Assembly (NCBI GenBank): GCA_949987565.1
Contig: OX465115.1
Coordinates: 6,722,566-6,786,565, forward strand
Direction of reading: 5' to 3'
DNA: 64,000 bases
DNA from: Luidia sarsii
Taxonomy: Eukaryota > Echinodermata > Asteroidea > Paxillosida > Luidiidae
Positions 22,637 to 33,020 of this stretch are shown here, one piece after another. The notes beneath the pieces were generated by a model. It saw only the letters and a program-made list of their open reading frames with translations, ran no database searches and was not told the origin of the DNA. The number at the start of each line of letters is the position of its first letter. The stretch's first letter is position 1. The position numbers and the translations under genes are program-made.

Positions 22637-24871
22637 CTTTGCAGAAAAAGGATTCAAAAAAGAAAGGAAAAGCCGACTGATCAGTCGAAAAAAAGGACAT
22701 ATACCGACGAAAACATTTTTTCTTCATTTTGATAATGAAATTTAAAAAGCTGCATGCAGTGTGTTTGGTTCTATAACTACTGCAGCCAGATTTCAAATAT
22801 TGTTTTTATCTGATAATCAGGATAAATAGGTTTGCGGTGACACCATGTAAATTCTCTTTTGTGATTATGTGTGGTTCTGAAAAGAACCAGAGGAACTCGA
22901 CGTTTCGAACAGTGTACTCTGTTAGTCTTGAGGAGACTGCGGGATTCCAACTGGGAGTAGGGCTGATGTAGTGTAGAGAGGGATCCTGGTGGGATTATCA
23001 AAAGCATGTTGTGATGCCATATATAACTATGTATCTAAATAAATGAATATATGTATGTATATCTATCTATTTCCATCAGGTCGATTTCGGCCCCTGGTGA
23101 CCATGTTGACAAGAAGCCTCTATGCTGATCTGTCCGTTGTTGTTCGAATTGTCTCTATGGGGGGTCGGCCCACTCTTGCCAGAATGTTGTCCCACCATCT
23201 TGTTCTTGGTCTTCCGCGTCCCTTTTTGCCCTCAATCTTTCCTTGCATGATAATCTTTTCAAGGCTGTTGTCAGCTCTCATGATATGACCGAAGTAAGTC
23301 AATCTACCCTTGTCTATGAAGTTCAGAACAGATTTTTTAGAGTTTACTTGATTCAAGACCCAGCTGTTTGTTTTCCTTGCAGTCCATGGAATTCGGAGAA
23401 GCCTCCTCCACACCCAAAGTTCAAAAGATTCTATTCTTTTCTGATCTGCCTTCTTCAAAATCCAGCTTTCACTACCATAGGTGACGACAGGGAATACCAA
23501 TGTCTGAACCAGCTTGATTTTCAAACCACGGGACACGTCTCTATCTTTCATGACCCTCTCCAGTTTTCCCATGTTTACTTTTCCCATTGCTATTCTCCTT
23601 CTTATCTCCTTCTCACAATCTGCTCCTTGGTTGATGAGTGTCCCAAGGAAACAGAACTCTTTTACAAATGTAATGTATATATGTGGTAGTTAATGGTTGA
23701 ACATTATGACTAACGCGCCACAAGACTTTGGGGCTGTGCTTGGTTTTGGGAGTGGGCTTAGACTTGGGGTTGGGCTCGTTGTTTTGGGATGTCTCGTGTT
23801 TTGGTTAAAGGCTGGGCTTGGGTTTGGTAGTACCCATTTTGCCATAATGTAATGAGAACCCCCTCCCCAAGAAAAACTGCTTGGAACTGGATTGCCTTAC
23901 TGGATTGGAACTGGATTGTGCTACTACGTATACAATATTACGGTGTTTGCGACCGATCGACAATGGAGACAATGCAGGGCACATGCAAGTTTACGACCTC
24001 AAGGTTGACTAAAAATATAAAGGGGTGCCCCCTTTTAGTAAAGAGTTTTGTTTTATGTAACCTTGTTTTAAGAGTGAACTGTAACCCCCCTTAGATACCC
24101 CCTTAGGCAGTGTTGGTCTGGGTTGGTGTGGTCTGGCATGCCTTAGTGCCGTTCCACCCACCCAACCAACCAATAATAAAAGATACAATAAAAGATACCC
24201 GTTACACCAACACCCGGCGTCCCAATACACATACATTCTGTATGTGGACATAGTACATTCGTCTCTTAATTGGGCCGCACAATATTTGGACCAAAATTAC
24301 GCGTTTTTGTCCTAAATAAGGAATTTCTGGTTACAGAAAGGATAGACACGCTTGGTTTTATAGCAATACCGATTCATTTAAACTTAAGATAATTTGTATT
24401 TCTGTACATCGCGTTCCCAAAATTTAGTAGATATATGCTGGCACAATCTGAATTTCAAATACTTCTATAGTTTCCTATGCTGAACGCACAGTCTGTCAAT
24501 ACTACAACTACCAACGGGCTATTGTGGGTATATTACAATATCGCTTATTTTTCCGCACAAGATGAGTGTCTTAATTTTATTCTAGGTGGAGCATGGTACT
24601 TCAATCGGTATCATATTGAGAATAAGATAATGAAGAGGACCCTAGATTAAAAGCCACCCTTAGATAGCAATGTGTTGCAGTCTGGTCCTCAGACCGAACA
24701 AATTCGATAAGAATCTCCACCCAGCAAAAACGTCCCGTATCCACCACTTTAAAACATTCTCATGTAGGACGTTTTCAATCTTAAAGCGTTATTTAAGATA
24801 GATCTTTATTGATGGGTAGCCGCGTAAAAAGACTAATCTAAAGGGACGACATTTATCAGCGAACCACTTAC
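22637..24871 (-). other. Gene E intron
   Basis: Donor GTAAGT at 24871-24866, acceptor AG at 22638-22637. Contains the LINE fragment (23061-23672), the C-rich tract (23730-23835 as G-rich on +) and the block shared with A around 24000-24260. It lacks the MITE found in A and G, keeping an empty site near 24700. Confidence 0.75.
23061..23672 (-). mobile_element. LINE (non-LTR retrotransposon) 3' fragment
   Basis: The minus strand encodes the C-terminal end of a reverse transcriptase polyprotein, open from about 23678 to the stop at 23120. Diagnostic words are FLGTLIN, VVTYGSESWILKK, ELWVWRRLLRIPWT, GRLTYFGHIMR and GKKGRGRPRTRWWDNI, typical of RTE/endonuclease-RT type LINE ends; clade not certain. 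It is 5' truncated. Allelic positions in A, G and I lack it, and ATGTATA at 23054-23060 and 23673-23679 may be the target duplication, although this is in AT-rich simple sequence. Confidence 0.85.
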
Positions 24872-25079
24872 CTCGGCGTTCTTTATTTTGGCGACTGTTT
24901 TTTCCTCGGCAGTTGGCCTCGAAGTTGCAGATTGTCTTCTTCATGAGCGAGACGAAATCATCTCCCGGCTCGGCGTGGGTCATGGCGCCGCAGGATTGTC
25001 CCCTGACGAGCAGAGAGGAAACCACGACTGCCAGAGCAAGCGGCAAGAGAACAACCAGAGGATAATCTGACGTATCCAT
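24872..25079 (-). CDS. Gene E exon 1: signal sequence
   Basis: ATG at 25079-25077, 208 coding nt, donor CGAG|GTAAGT. Encodes the same signal core as A (LLPLALAVVVSSLLVRGQSC) but with MKKTICNFEANC, giving one more Cys than A. The phase fits exon 2 (Asp split codon). TATA at 25229-25224 and the 120-nt UTR are intact, so E looks fully functional. Confidence 0.87.
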
Positions 25080-25202
25080 CGATAGAAGACACAAAGCAAG
25101 ATGGTGGCTTTAAATATGTTACCGTTGAATGACACAGTGCTCTCCTCGTGCTGTGTAGAGACTGCAAGTGTGATCACAGACCGAAGCTCTGCTGTATTGT
25201 GA

Positions 25203-26345
25203 GCCCACGCCCAGGTTGGCCTCTTTATATGTATATCAGCAGGTCTGCATGGATACCAGTCATCACCAAAAGAAAAGAATTGTCACGGGAACCAGCGACA
25301 ACAGTTTTACATCCGCGTTGAAGGGCAATTAGTGATGCCAATTGTTGACGGCGTGGTGAAAATCGTCAATCAAGAGATGTTCATAAGGACCGACTAGAGT
25401 GAAACGAACCGAGTATAACCGAAGTAATTGCTCTGCAGTATTGTAAGTCAGCACCCCAAGATTCTGTTTACATTCATCAGTAGGTTGGTATGGCAACCTA
25501 TCAAGAAATGGTTATACTCGCGGTGTGCCTCTTCGAAAATCAAAGCGTTGGCATTAAAACCAGTGACCAAGGCTTTACTGCCGCATGTAAGGCCGGCATT
25601 TAGTGATGGAAATGGTTGACTGCGGGTTGAAAATTGCCAATCAAGACAGTGCTGTCCATTAGTATTGACTAGTATTGACTAGTATGAAATGAACGCTGCG
25701 CAATATTGCCTCTTCGATATTGCCTCTTCGAAAATCAAAGCGTTGGCATTGAAACCAGTGACCAAGGCTTTACTGCCGCATGTAAGTCCGGCATTTAGTG
25801 ATGGAAATGGTTGACTGCGGGTTGAAAATTGCCAATCAAGACAGTGCTGTCCATTAGTATTGACTAGTATTGACTAGTATGAAATGAACGCTGCGCAATA
25901 TTGCCTCTTCGATATTGCCTCTTCGAAAATCAAAGCGTTGGCATTGAAACCAGTGACCAAGGCTTTACTGCCGCATGTAAGGCCGGCATTTAGTGATGGA
26001 AATGGTTGACTGCGGGTTGAAAATTGCCAATCAAGACAGTGCTGTCCATTAGTATTGACTAGGATGAAATGAACCGAGTACAACCGAAATGAACGCTGCG
26101 CAATATTGCGAGTCAGCACCCGAGGTTTCTGTCTACATAGGCCTATATCAGCAGGTTGGCATAGCAATATTTACCCTCACGGTGTGCGTCACCACAACTT
26201 GGAATTGGCATGGAAGCCAGTCATCAAAGTTTGATTTGAACGTTGAAGGACAATCAGTGATAAATATTGTTGACGGCGCGTTAAAAGTTGCCAGTCAAGT
26301 GATGTATATTGGTATCGACTACGATGAAATGAGCAGAGTTTAGTA
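25203..26345 (-). promoter_or_regulatory. Tandem-module promoter of gene E, TATAAA at 25229-25224
   Basis: Same modules as upstream of G but on the minus strand. The proximal module ends at the TATA box; the middle module is expanded by three 195-bp copies (25528-26112); the distal module runs to about 26345 with the words ACCGTGAGGGTAAATATTGC and CAACCTGCTGATATAGGCC. Confidence 0.6.
25528..26112. repeat. 195-bp tandem repeat, 3 copies, in the E promoter
   Basis: CCTCTTCGAAAATCAAAGCG recurs at 25528, 25723 and 25918, exactly 195 bp apart. Each copy includes GCCGGCATTTAGTGATGG and a doubled TATTGACTAG. E' has two copies (51996, 52191) and G has one, so upstream regulatory DNA varies in copy number between otherwise similar genes. 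Confidence 0.88.
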
Positions 26346-26909
26346 CAGAGCAGAGAAGTTAAAACAACTTCAACAACGACGCTATGGACTGGTGGAAATG
26401 CCATTCTATACTTGACAATCTTGAAGAGAAAGTTTGACTGCAAATAAAAATCAGATGCGCATGCGTGCATCATTGTCATTGGTATCCGTATTCTGATGAA
26501 CCTAGGTGGTGCTCTGTGCTGTACCTGAACACAGAATTGTATGCGTGGATCTTTTTGTAAAGAGAAGGTCTGAAGATGTACTGTATAGTGCTGCCGTTGA
26601 TAGGACTGGAGCGTACAGGCTTGGCAGATTCCTTTTTTTCTACACATTTGCACAATACCTCCATATATATCGGCGAATGGTTTTAAATGACCAACATCAA
26701 AATGAAAAAATGGCCCACTGTTTTCCACATTCGGCACAACAATTTGATTTATTTGAAAGTAGGTACCCAATTTGGCTTGTTTAAACACAAATAATCAACA
26801 TTATATGTGTTTAATTTTGTATGACAAAAATATTCAACTTAGTGATATACAAAAATGTTTAAAACTGCTTACTGACTAAAATTGGCAAAATGCAAATCTT
26901 AAAATTTAG

Positions 26910-26980
26910 CGGGTCTAACGTTTCGATCATAGCAGGACCTTTGTCAAAGGCAAAGAAAGTTCCTGCTAGGATCGAAACAC
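26910..26980. repeat. Imperfect inverted pair of Penelope-like terminal pieces
   Basis: Left arm GGGTCTAACGTTTCGATCAT + AGCAGGACCTTT faces right arm AAAGTTCCTGCTAGGATCGA; the spacer is CAAAGG-rich. Confidence 0.7.
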
Positions 26981-27540
26981 AAATTATCAACATTCAATTA
27001 TCAGGTAAAATGTTCAAATTTGCTAATGCAGAAAAGATTAAAGACAGCAGTCACTATGCTCATAGACAGTTGGACTTATAACATGTGTCATTATGAATAA
27101 AAAGTACGTTACAGAAATAAAACCACTATCAGCATTGCTTTACGTGCTACTGCTGGTATAAACTAGTTACATATGTATCTTAATCAAAATGAGATTTGAA
27201 GGTTTTCATGATGAAAATAGCAGTTTGAGTTCCCATTTCTTTTTAGAACCGGCATATTCACAAAAGAGAGAATTGTACATGGTGTCACCGCAAACCTATT
27301 ACTCCCAACTTAATCCAGTATCGTCGATTTAATCTACATGCAATGTACATAAATGACAGAAGTCTTATCTCGGTTTCACAGGTACGCCCTGACTACCTTC
27401 AGATCGGTCGTATTAGTGAAATGCTACCTAGTTAAGGCACATTATCTTGATAAGCCATTCGAGTAACAGTGTTATATATCCATTAAATAAAAAAATACAT
27501 CTTTAATTCTGGTATAAGTTTTTGGTAAACAGGCTTGCCA

Positions 27541-27640
27541 AGATGTATTAGTACATGTTTTAGTACAAGATGTATTAGTACATATACTAGTACAAGATGT
27601 ATTAGTCCATGCATTAGTACAAGATGTATTAGTATTTGGG
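27541..27640. repeat. 27-bp tandem repeat, 4 copies
   Basis: AGATGTATTAGTAC starts at 27541, 27568, 27595 and 27622 (exact 27-bp period). Repeated at 53842-53941. Confidence 0.8.
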
Positions 27641-28514
27641 TCTAACCCTTTTCCACAAATGAATGATAGCATGACTCAATTGAGAATTTGATGAAAAGAA
27701 CTAAATAATTATTTATTATTATCATTAAAGTATTGTTCATTATGGTAGCACTTAGTGAATTTAATCTTTTACACAATAAAATATTTTTCATAAAGGAAAT
27801 AAAACACGATGATATAAATAAATAATAGTCTATGATACGAAATGAATGATTCGTTAGTATAGCACTTGGCATATCTAATCTTTTACCAAACATAAATGGT
27901 TACATAATCAAATATATGGAATTGTAACGAGTCGCATTTCTTCAGACTAATCTTACCAAAGTTATTCATACAAAGGATTGGTAAATCAAAGGTTATACGA
28001 AAGGAAGTTAGCATTACATCTTCAATGTCCTTACGACGTGACGCATGGGGTTGGTAATGAATCCAATTAAGTAAATGTTTCGTAAAAACAATAATAAGGC
28101 TATTGTAATCTTTTCTAGATCAAACAGATTAGCCTCAAAATGTGATACAGTTTCCTCCACCTTGGCCTAATTTCATGAAATAACCGGAATGTCATGCATC
28201 TAAGATTTGCAATTTATCTATCACTGACATCAGGACAGCTCCCTCAATCCGCCAATAGCCCTTAGAATTGGCCTCGACTTTCTAAATGCTGAGCCCTGTC
28301 CGGAAGCTGCTCATTGAAATGAAGTGATGTTCCTGAGTTCATTTCATCGATATAAAGTACTGCAATATATATAACGTGAAATATCCAAACATGCACAAGG
28401 TAGGAGGCTACTTTTAGGCCTACTCCGTGTTTTCATTTAATTGTTTTATAGCATCTATAATGTAAACGCCTGACTTTGACGAATCATGCGGATTCTTAAC
28501 TGTGCACAGTTGGA

Positions 28515-29151
28515 GAGCAGTGGCTCAGCATACCATTGCGGTCGGACACTTTAAAGGACTCCTTGGTTATAATGGGATAGGATTATCACAGGGCGGACCT
28601 GGCATTGTAGAGATTCGGTCAGCAGCTGCCATCGTCCTCTTGATAAGGTCTTGGTGTTACTGCCACAGTCCCCTCGTAGCATTCGTCACCTACGTAACGA
28701 CCACACCCATCGTCGTACAAACGTGCATCCAGATTTTGAATGGCAAAGTAAAACCACCCATAACGACGGTAGCCTCGTAAGTATGCTGCTTTTATTTCGG
28801 GAAGGTTGCACAGATGCGCTCTCAATTCAAACATGAATTCTTCATTCCATCGCGGTCGTCAAGATTGTAAATAGCAGGTGTCATAAAGGGATCCTGGGGG
28901 TTGATGAATGCTCCCAAGCAGCAGACGCCCATAGAGGGACTTGTCACCGGTAGGCCATGATAGCTTACCACGCTGCCATTCAAGATGTCCTGGCTGTCAG
29001 GTACAGCGTACCACAAGGAGATGTGCTGGCTCAGCGTTGTTACGTTTTCTGCCTCCAGTTCCCACAGCTCACACAGATGCTGGCCTTTCCGGCGACACTC
29101 TTTCCAGGCGTTTGCTTGCGTTGGATGGGAAATTGCAGTGACTGAGGGACC
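28515..29151 (-). pseudogene. Copy F exon 2: frameshifted and truncated
   Basis: Module 1 is open (AWKECRRKGQHLCELW... SMGVCC). A one-base deletion in the TGTTCTGAACTG-like word (TGTTTGAATTG, near 28830) shifts the frame at the start of module 2; module 2 continues in another frame with DDGCGRYVGDECYEG. Module 3 stops after about DRNGML and the rest is deleted. The acceptor is GAAAAG|GGTCCC, which would also shift phase by one. Exon 1 is missing, although a promoter remains at 30036-30260. Confidence 0.85.
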
Positions 29152-30035
29152 CTTTTCAGACAAATACGAAGAAGGATTCAAACAATTAAAGAAAAAACTG
29201 ACTGCACAGTTTTAAATATTTTGCAAAAAATGGCAAAGAATTGTCGTTACTTCTTCAATATTTCAGTGTAATCTGGAATGTTATCCACGGATGTATATGG
29301 CAGTTAGTGGTTGGATATTCTGACTGACGCGCCCAAAGACTGACTGGTCTTTGGTTTGGGCTTGGGTTTGGTGTTGGGCTTGGGTTTGTGGATACTGAGC
29401 GTCACCCTAGATCAAAAGCCGACCTTAGATAGCAATGTGTTGCAGACTGCCCGTCAGGCCGAACAAATTAAATAAGAATCTACTCCCGTGAAAAAGATAG
29501 AATAAGAAAAGCAGAGTAATACAAAAATGAGGCAAACCTAACCGGAATTGTTTAACAACTTTGATAAATGGTAGATTTAGACAAATTGAAAGTAGATTCA
29601 ACCAAAAAAGGAAACATTGATCAATAATTGGCCAAGAAAACTTGACTTCTTTATTTGCTTGATTAAAAATGTTAAAGCTGCATCCTTTGTGTGTAATTCC
29701 GCAACCACCATAGCCAGGTTTGAAACAATTGGTTGTTTGAGTATGAATAACTGCAGGGGTCCTTAGCAGCTATACACAGTGTTACAGGAGGAATCTGAAT
29801 CTAAAGTTTAAATCTTATATTCTATAGTTTCTCATCCTGAACACAGTCTTCCAACGCTACATCAACTACCGGTGGTATTTTGGTTTTATTACTATATTAC
29901 TTATTCATTCGCATATTGAAGATGACTATACCTTAATTTGATTCTAGATGGGGCATGGTGCTTCTATCGGTATCATAAAGATAATGAAGAGGACCCTAGA
30001 CCAAAAACCGTCTGAAGCAATATGTTGCACGGTCA
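29152..30035 (-). other. F intron remnant
   Basis: Carries the G-rich complement of the C-rich tract (29335-29395) and other intron words. Exon 1 is deleted: intron sequence joins the 5' UTR/promoter directly near 30035. Confidence 0.55.
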
Positions 30036-30260
30036 TTAGCCGTCTAAGCTCTGCTGTATTGTGAGCCCACGTCCAGGTTGGCCTCTTTATATGTATATCA
30101 GCAGGTCTGCACGGATACCAGTCATCACCAAAAGAAAAGAATTGTCACGGGAACCAGCGACAACAGTTTTACATCCGCGTTGAAGGGCAATTAGTGATGC
30201 CAATTGTTGACGGCGTGGTGAAAATCGTCAATCAAGGACCGACTAGAGTGAAATGAACCG
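30036..30260 (-). promoter_or_regulatory. Orphan promoter of F, TATAAA at 30091-30086
   Basis: The proximal promoter module and start-site segment (GGGCTCACAATACAGCAGAGC-like, minus strand) remain, but the coding exon they served is gone. Confidence 0.55.
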
Positions 30261-30351
30261 AGTATAACCGAAAGGGATTTTACTGAAAGGGAATTTTTCA
30301 ATGGCGGTTTGCCCTGCTTGCCTTAATAAGCACTTTGTTAAAGGGATATTT

Positions 30352-30972
30352 GATAGAAGGAAGGATATTGTAAGCCCTAATTCCAGTCCCCAATCTTCAC
30401 CCCAGCCATGCCCCTGTGGACCAAGTCCGGTAGTGACCAACCCCATAGGCATCATGGGTATGGTCACTGTTCTAAGAAAGAGTGTCCAAGAGAAAAAACA
30501 TGCCCCTATTAGGAAAACTACCTTATCATCCACTATTCATTATTCAGTCCCCTATAGTTTCTCATCCAACCCCGTCCCTTGTTCAACATTTAATAATTTG
30601 ACTATAATTGCATATTCAGTAAATGATAGAAACAAGTCCTTTTTAGGTATTCCCCCATTCCAATCTGGTCCCTATTATTCTTATATAAAAGAAAGGTCCC
30701 CATCCCCTTCCAAGTTAGAACTCTTCTCTTCACCTCCGCCTACTGATGGCCAACCCTTGAGTTAGATCCTTGCGATCTAGGCTCCTGTGACTCCTGCATT
30801 CAACTTAGTCCGGTTTTGAATAAAACCCCCATCAACCAAATCTTGGTGTTCGGAGTCTCTCCTTTTTCTTATTTGTGGTGCTCGGTCTCGGACTACCGCC
30901 CAAGTAACACTGACCAACCTAGGCAGGAGTTCTAGCGTCCTCGTCCCCAAGCCAAGATAAAGTGTTACAGTA
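30352..30972 (+). mobile_element. Unclassified insert, possible solo LTR
   Basis: Starts where homology to the D intron ends (after AAAGGGAT) and stops before TAGCACGTAAAGCAATGCTG, which is ordinary flank sequence. Near its end it has GTTTTGAATAAAACCCCC followed by a C/T-rich stretch, resembling the R-U5 part of an LTR with its polyA signal. A 154-codon open frame shows no recognisable domain. Second copy at 57772-58410, with about 20 extra bases. Confidence 0.35.
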
Positions 30973-31180
30973 GCACGTAAAGCAATGCTGATAGTGGTTG
31001 TATTTCTGTAACGTACTTTAAAATTTCATCGTAATTCAGTGATATCTGTTGTATTTGTTTATTCATAATGAAAGATGATATAAGTCCAACTGGCTATGAG
31101 CATAGTGACTGCTGTCTTTAATCTTTTCTGCATTAGCAAATTTGAACATTTTACCTGATGATTTAATGTTGATTATTTGT

Positions 31181-31257
31181 GGGCCTGACGTTTCGATCCT
31201 AGCAGGACCTTTCTCTGCCTTTCAGAAAGGTCCTGCTATGATCGAAACGTCAGACCC
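31181..31257. repeat. 34-bp-arm palindrome of two Penelope-like terminal pieces
   Basis: Left arm GGGCCTGACGTTTCGATCCT... and right arm ...ATCGAAACGTCAGACCC are complementary over about 34 bp with a 9-base spacer (CTGCCTTTC). A third direct copy follows at 31336-31377 after the shared tail (ATTTTAGTCAGTAAGCAGTT). Confidence 0.85.
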
Positions 31258-31335
31258 GCTAAATTTTAAGATTTGCATTTTGGCAATTTTAGTCAGTAAG
31301 CAGTTTTTAACATTTTTGTATGTCTTAAAATTTGG

Positions 31336-31377
31336 TGGGCCTGACGTTTCGATCCTAGCAGGACCTTTCTCAAAGGC
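31336..31377. repeat. Penelope-like terminal piece
   Basis: GTGGGCCTGACGTTTCGATC followed by CTAGCAGGACCTTTCTCAAA; a complete short terminal word. Confidence 0.7.
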
Positions 31378-31939
31378 ATAATTTGTGTATGTCACTAAGT
31401 TGAATATTTGTGTCATACAAAAAGGCACCTGTTTCAATTAAACACATATAATGTTGATTATTTGTGTTTAAGCAAGCCAAATTGTGTACTTATTTTCAAA
31501 TAAATCAAATTGTTGTGCCGCATGTGGAAAACATTAACAGTGGGCCATTTTTGTTATTTTGATGTAGGTCATTTAAAACCATTCGTCGATATGGAGGTAT
31601 TATGCAAATGTGTAGAAAAAAAGGAATCTGCCAAGCCTGTACGCTCCAGTCCTATCAACGGCAGCACTATACAGTACATCTTCAGACCTTCTCTTTACAA
31701 AAAGATCCACGCATACAATTCTGTGTTCAGGTCAAGCATACAGCACCACCTAGGTTCATCAGAATACGGATACCAATGACACGGATACCAGCGTGTCGGC
31801 TATGGAACAATGATGCACGCATGCGCATCTGGTTTTTATTTGCAGTCAAACTTTCTGTTCAAGATTGTCAAGGATAGAATGGCATTTCCACCAGTCCATA
31901 GCGTCGTTGTTGAAGTTGTTTTAACTTCTCTGCTCTGTA

Positions 31940-32710
31940 CTAAACTCTGCTCATTTCATCGTAGTCGATACCAATATACCTCACTTGGCTGGCAACTTTT
32001 AACGAGCCGTCAACAATATTTATCACTGATTGTCCTTCAACATTCAAATAAAACTTTGATGACTGGCTTCCATGCCAATTCCAAATTGTGGTGACGCACA
32101 CCGTGAGGGTAAATATTGCTATGCCAACCTGCTGATATAGGCCTATGTAGACAGAAACCTCGGGTGCTGACTGCAATATTGCGCAGCGTTCATTTCGGTT
32201 GTACTCGGTTCATTTCATCCTAGTCAATACTAATGGACAGCACTGTCTTGATTGGCAATTTTCAACCCGCAGTCAACCATTTCCATGACTAAATGCCGGC
32301 CTTACATGCGGCAGTAAAGCCTTGGTCACTGGTTTCAATGCCAGGGCTTTGATTTTCGAAGAGGCACACCGTGAGTATAACCATTTCTTGATAGGTTGCC
32401 ATACCAACCTACTGATGAATGTAAACAGAATCTTGGGGTGCTGACTTACAATACTGCAGAGCAATTACATCGGTTATACTCGGTTCGTTTCACTCTAGTC
32501 GGTCCTTATGAACATCTCTTGATTGACGATTTTCACCACGCCGTCAACAATTGGCATCACTAATTGCCCTTCAACGCGGATGTAAAACTGTTGTCGCTGG
32601 TTCCCGTGTTAATTCTTTTCTTTTGGTGATGACTGGTATCCATGCAGACCTGCTGATATACATATAAAGAGGCCAACCTGGGCGTGGGCTCACAATACAG
32701 CAGAGCTTCG
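31940..32710 (+). promoter_or_regulatory. Three-module promoter of gene G, TATAAA at 32663-32668
   Basis: Modules at about 31940-32186, 32187-32460 and 32461-32710. Each begins with TTCATTTC.../CGGTTATACTCGGTTC, continues with a GATTGGCAATTTTCAAC-like word and CAACAAT...ATCACT, then CAACCTGCTGATA or CAACCTACTGATG, and ends with a start-site-like word (GGGTGCTGACTGCAATATTG, GGTGCTGACTTACAATACTG, GGGCTCACAATACAGCAG). Only the last has a consensus TATAAA. This is the best-preserved full promoter in the window. Confidence 0.65.
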
Positions 32711-32812
32711 GTCTGTGATCACATTTGCCGTCTTTACACAGCACGAGGAGAGCACTGTGTCATTCAACGGTAACATATTTAAAGCCACCATCTTGCTTTG
32801 TGTCTTCTATCG

Positions 32813-33020
32813 ATGGATACGTCAGATTATCCTCTGGTTGTTCTCTTGCCGCTTGCTCTGGCAGTCGTGGTTTCCTCTCTGCTTGTCAGGGGACAATCCT
32901 GCGGCGCCATGACCCACCCCGAGCCGGGAGATGATTTCGTCTCGCTCATGAAGAAGACAATCTGCAACTTCGAGGCCAACTGCCGAGGAAAAAACAGTCG
33001 CCAAAATAAAGAACGCCGAG
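32813..33020 (+). CDS. Gene G exon 1: signal sequence
   Basis: ATG at 32813, donor CGAG|GTAAGT at 33021. Same length and phase as A. The stretch MKKTICNF matches E/E' instead of A, although flanks and the MITE downstream match A, suggesting a conversion patch. It also has HPEPG where the others have HAEPG. Confidence 0.87.

Larger units (their letters stand above)
26346..28514. other. Intergenic DNA between E promoter and F 3' end
   Basis: No supportable gene. Contains a Penelope-like inverted pair (26910-26980), a 27-bp tandem repeat (27541-27640) and AT-rich 3'-flank modules matching those after A and C in opposite orientation. Confidence 0.55.

Noticed and set aside
22637..22796. E as a single-exon 344-aa protein starting upstream of the acceptor
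   Set aside because: The first codon is TTG and the upstream part is intron sequence; the in-frame ATG (KMKKKC) would lack a signal peptide. Kept only as a remark.
30301..30765. 154-codon open frame and its relatives at 57598-58205
   Set aside because: Begins in intron-type sequence and runs into a repeat; frames differ between the two copies because of a ~20-bp insertion; no domain.
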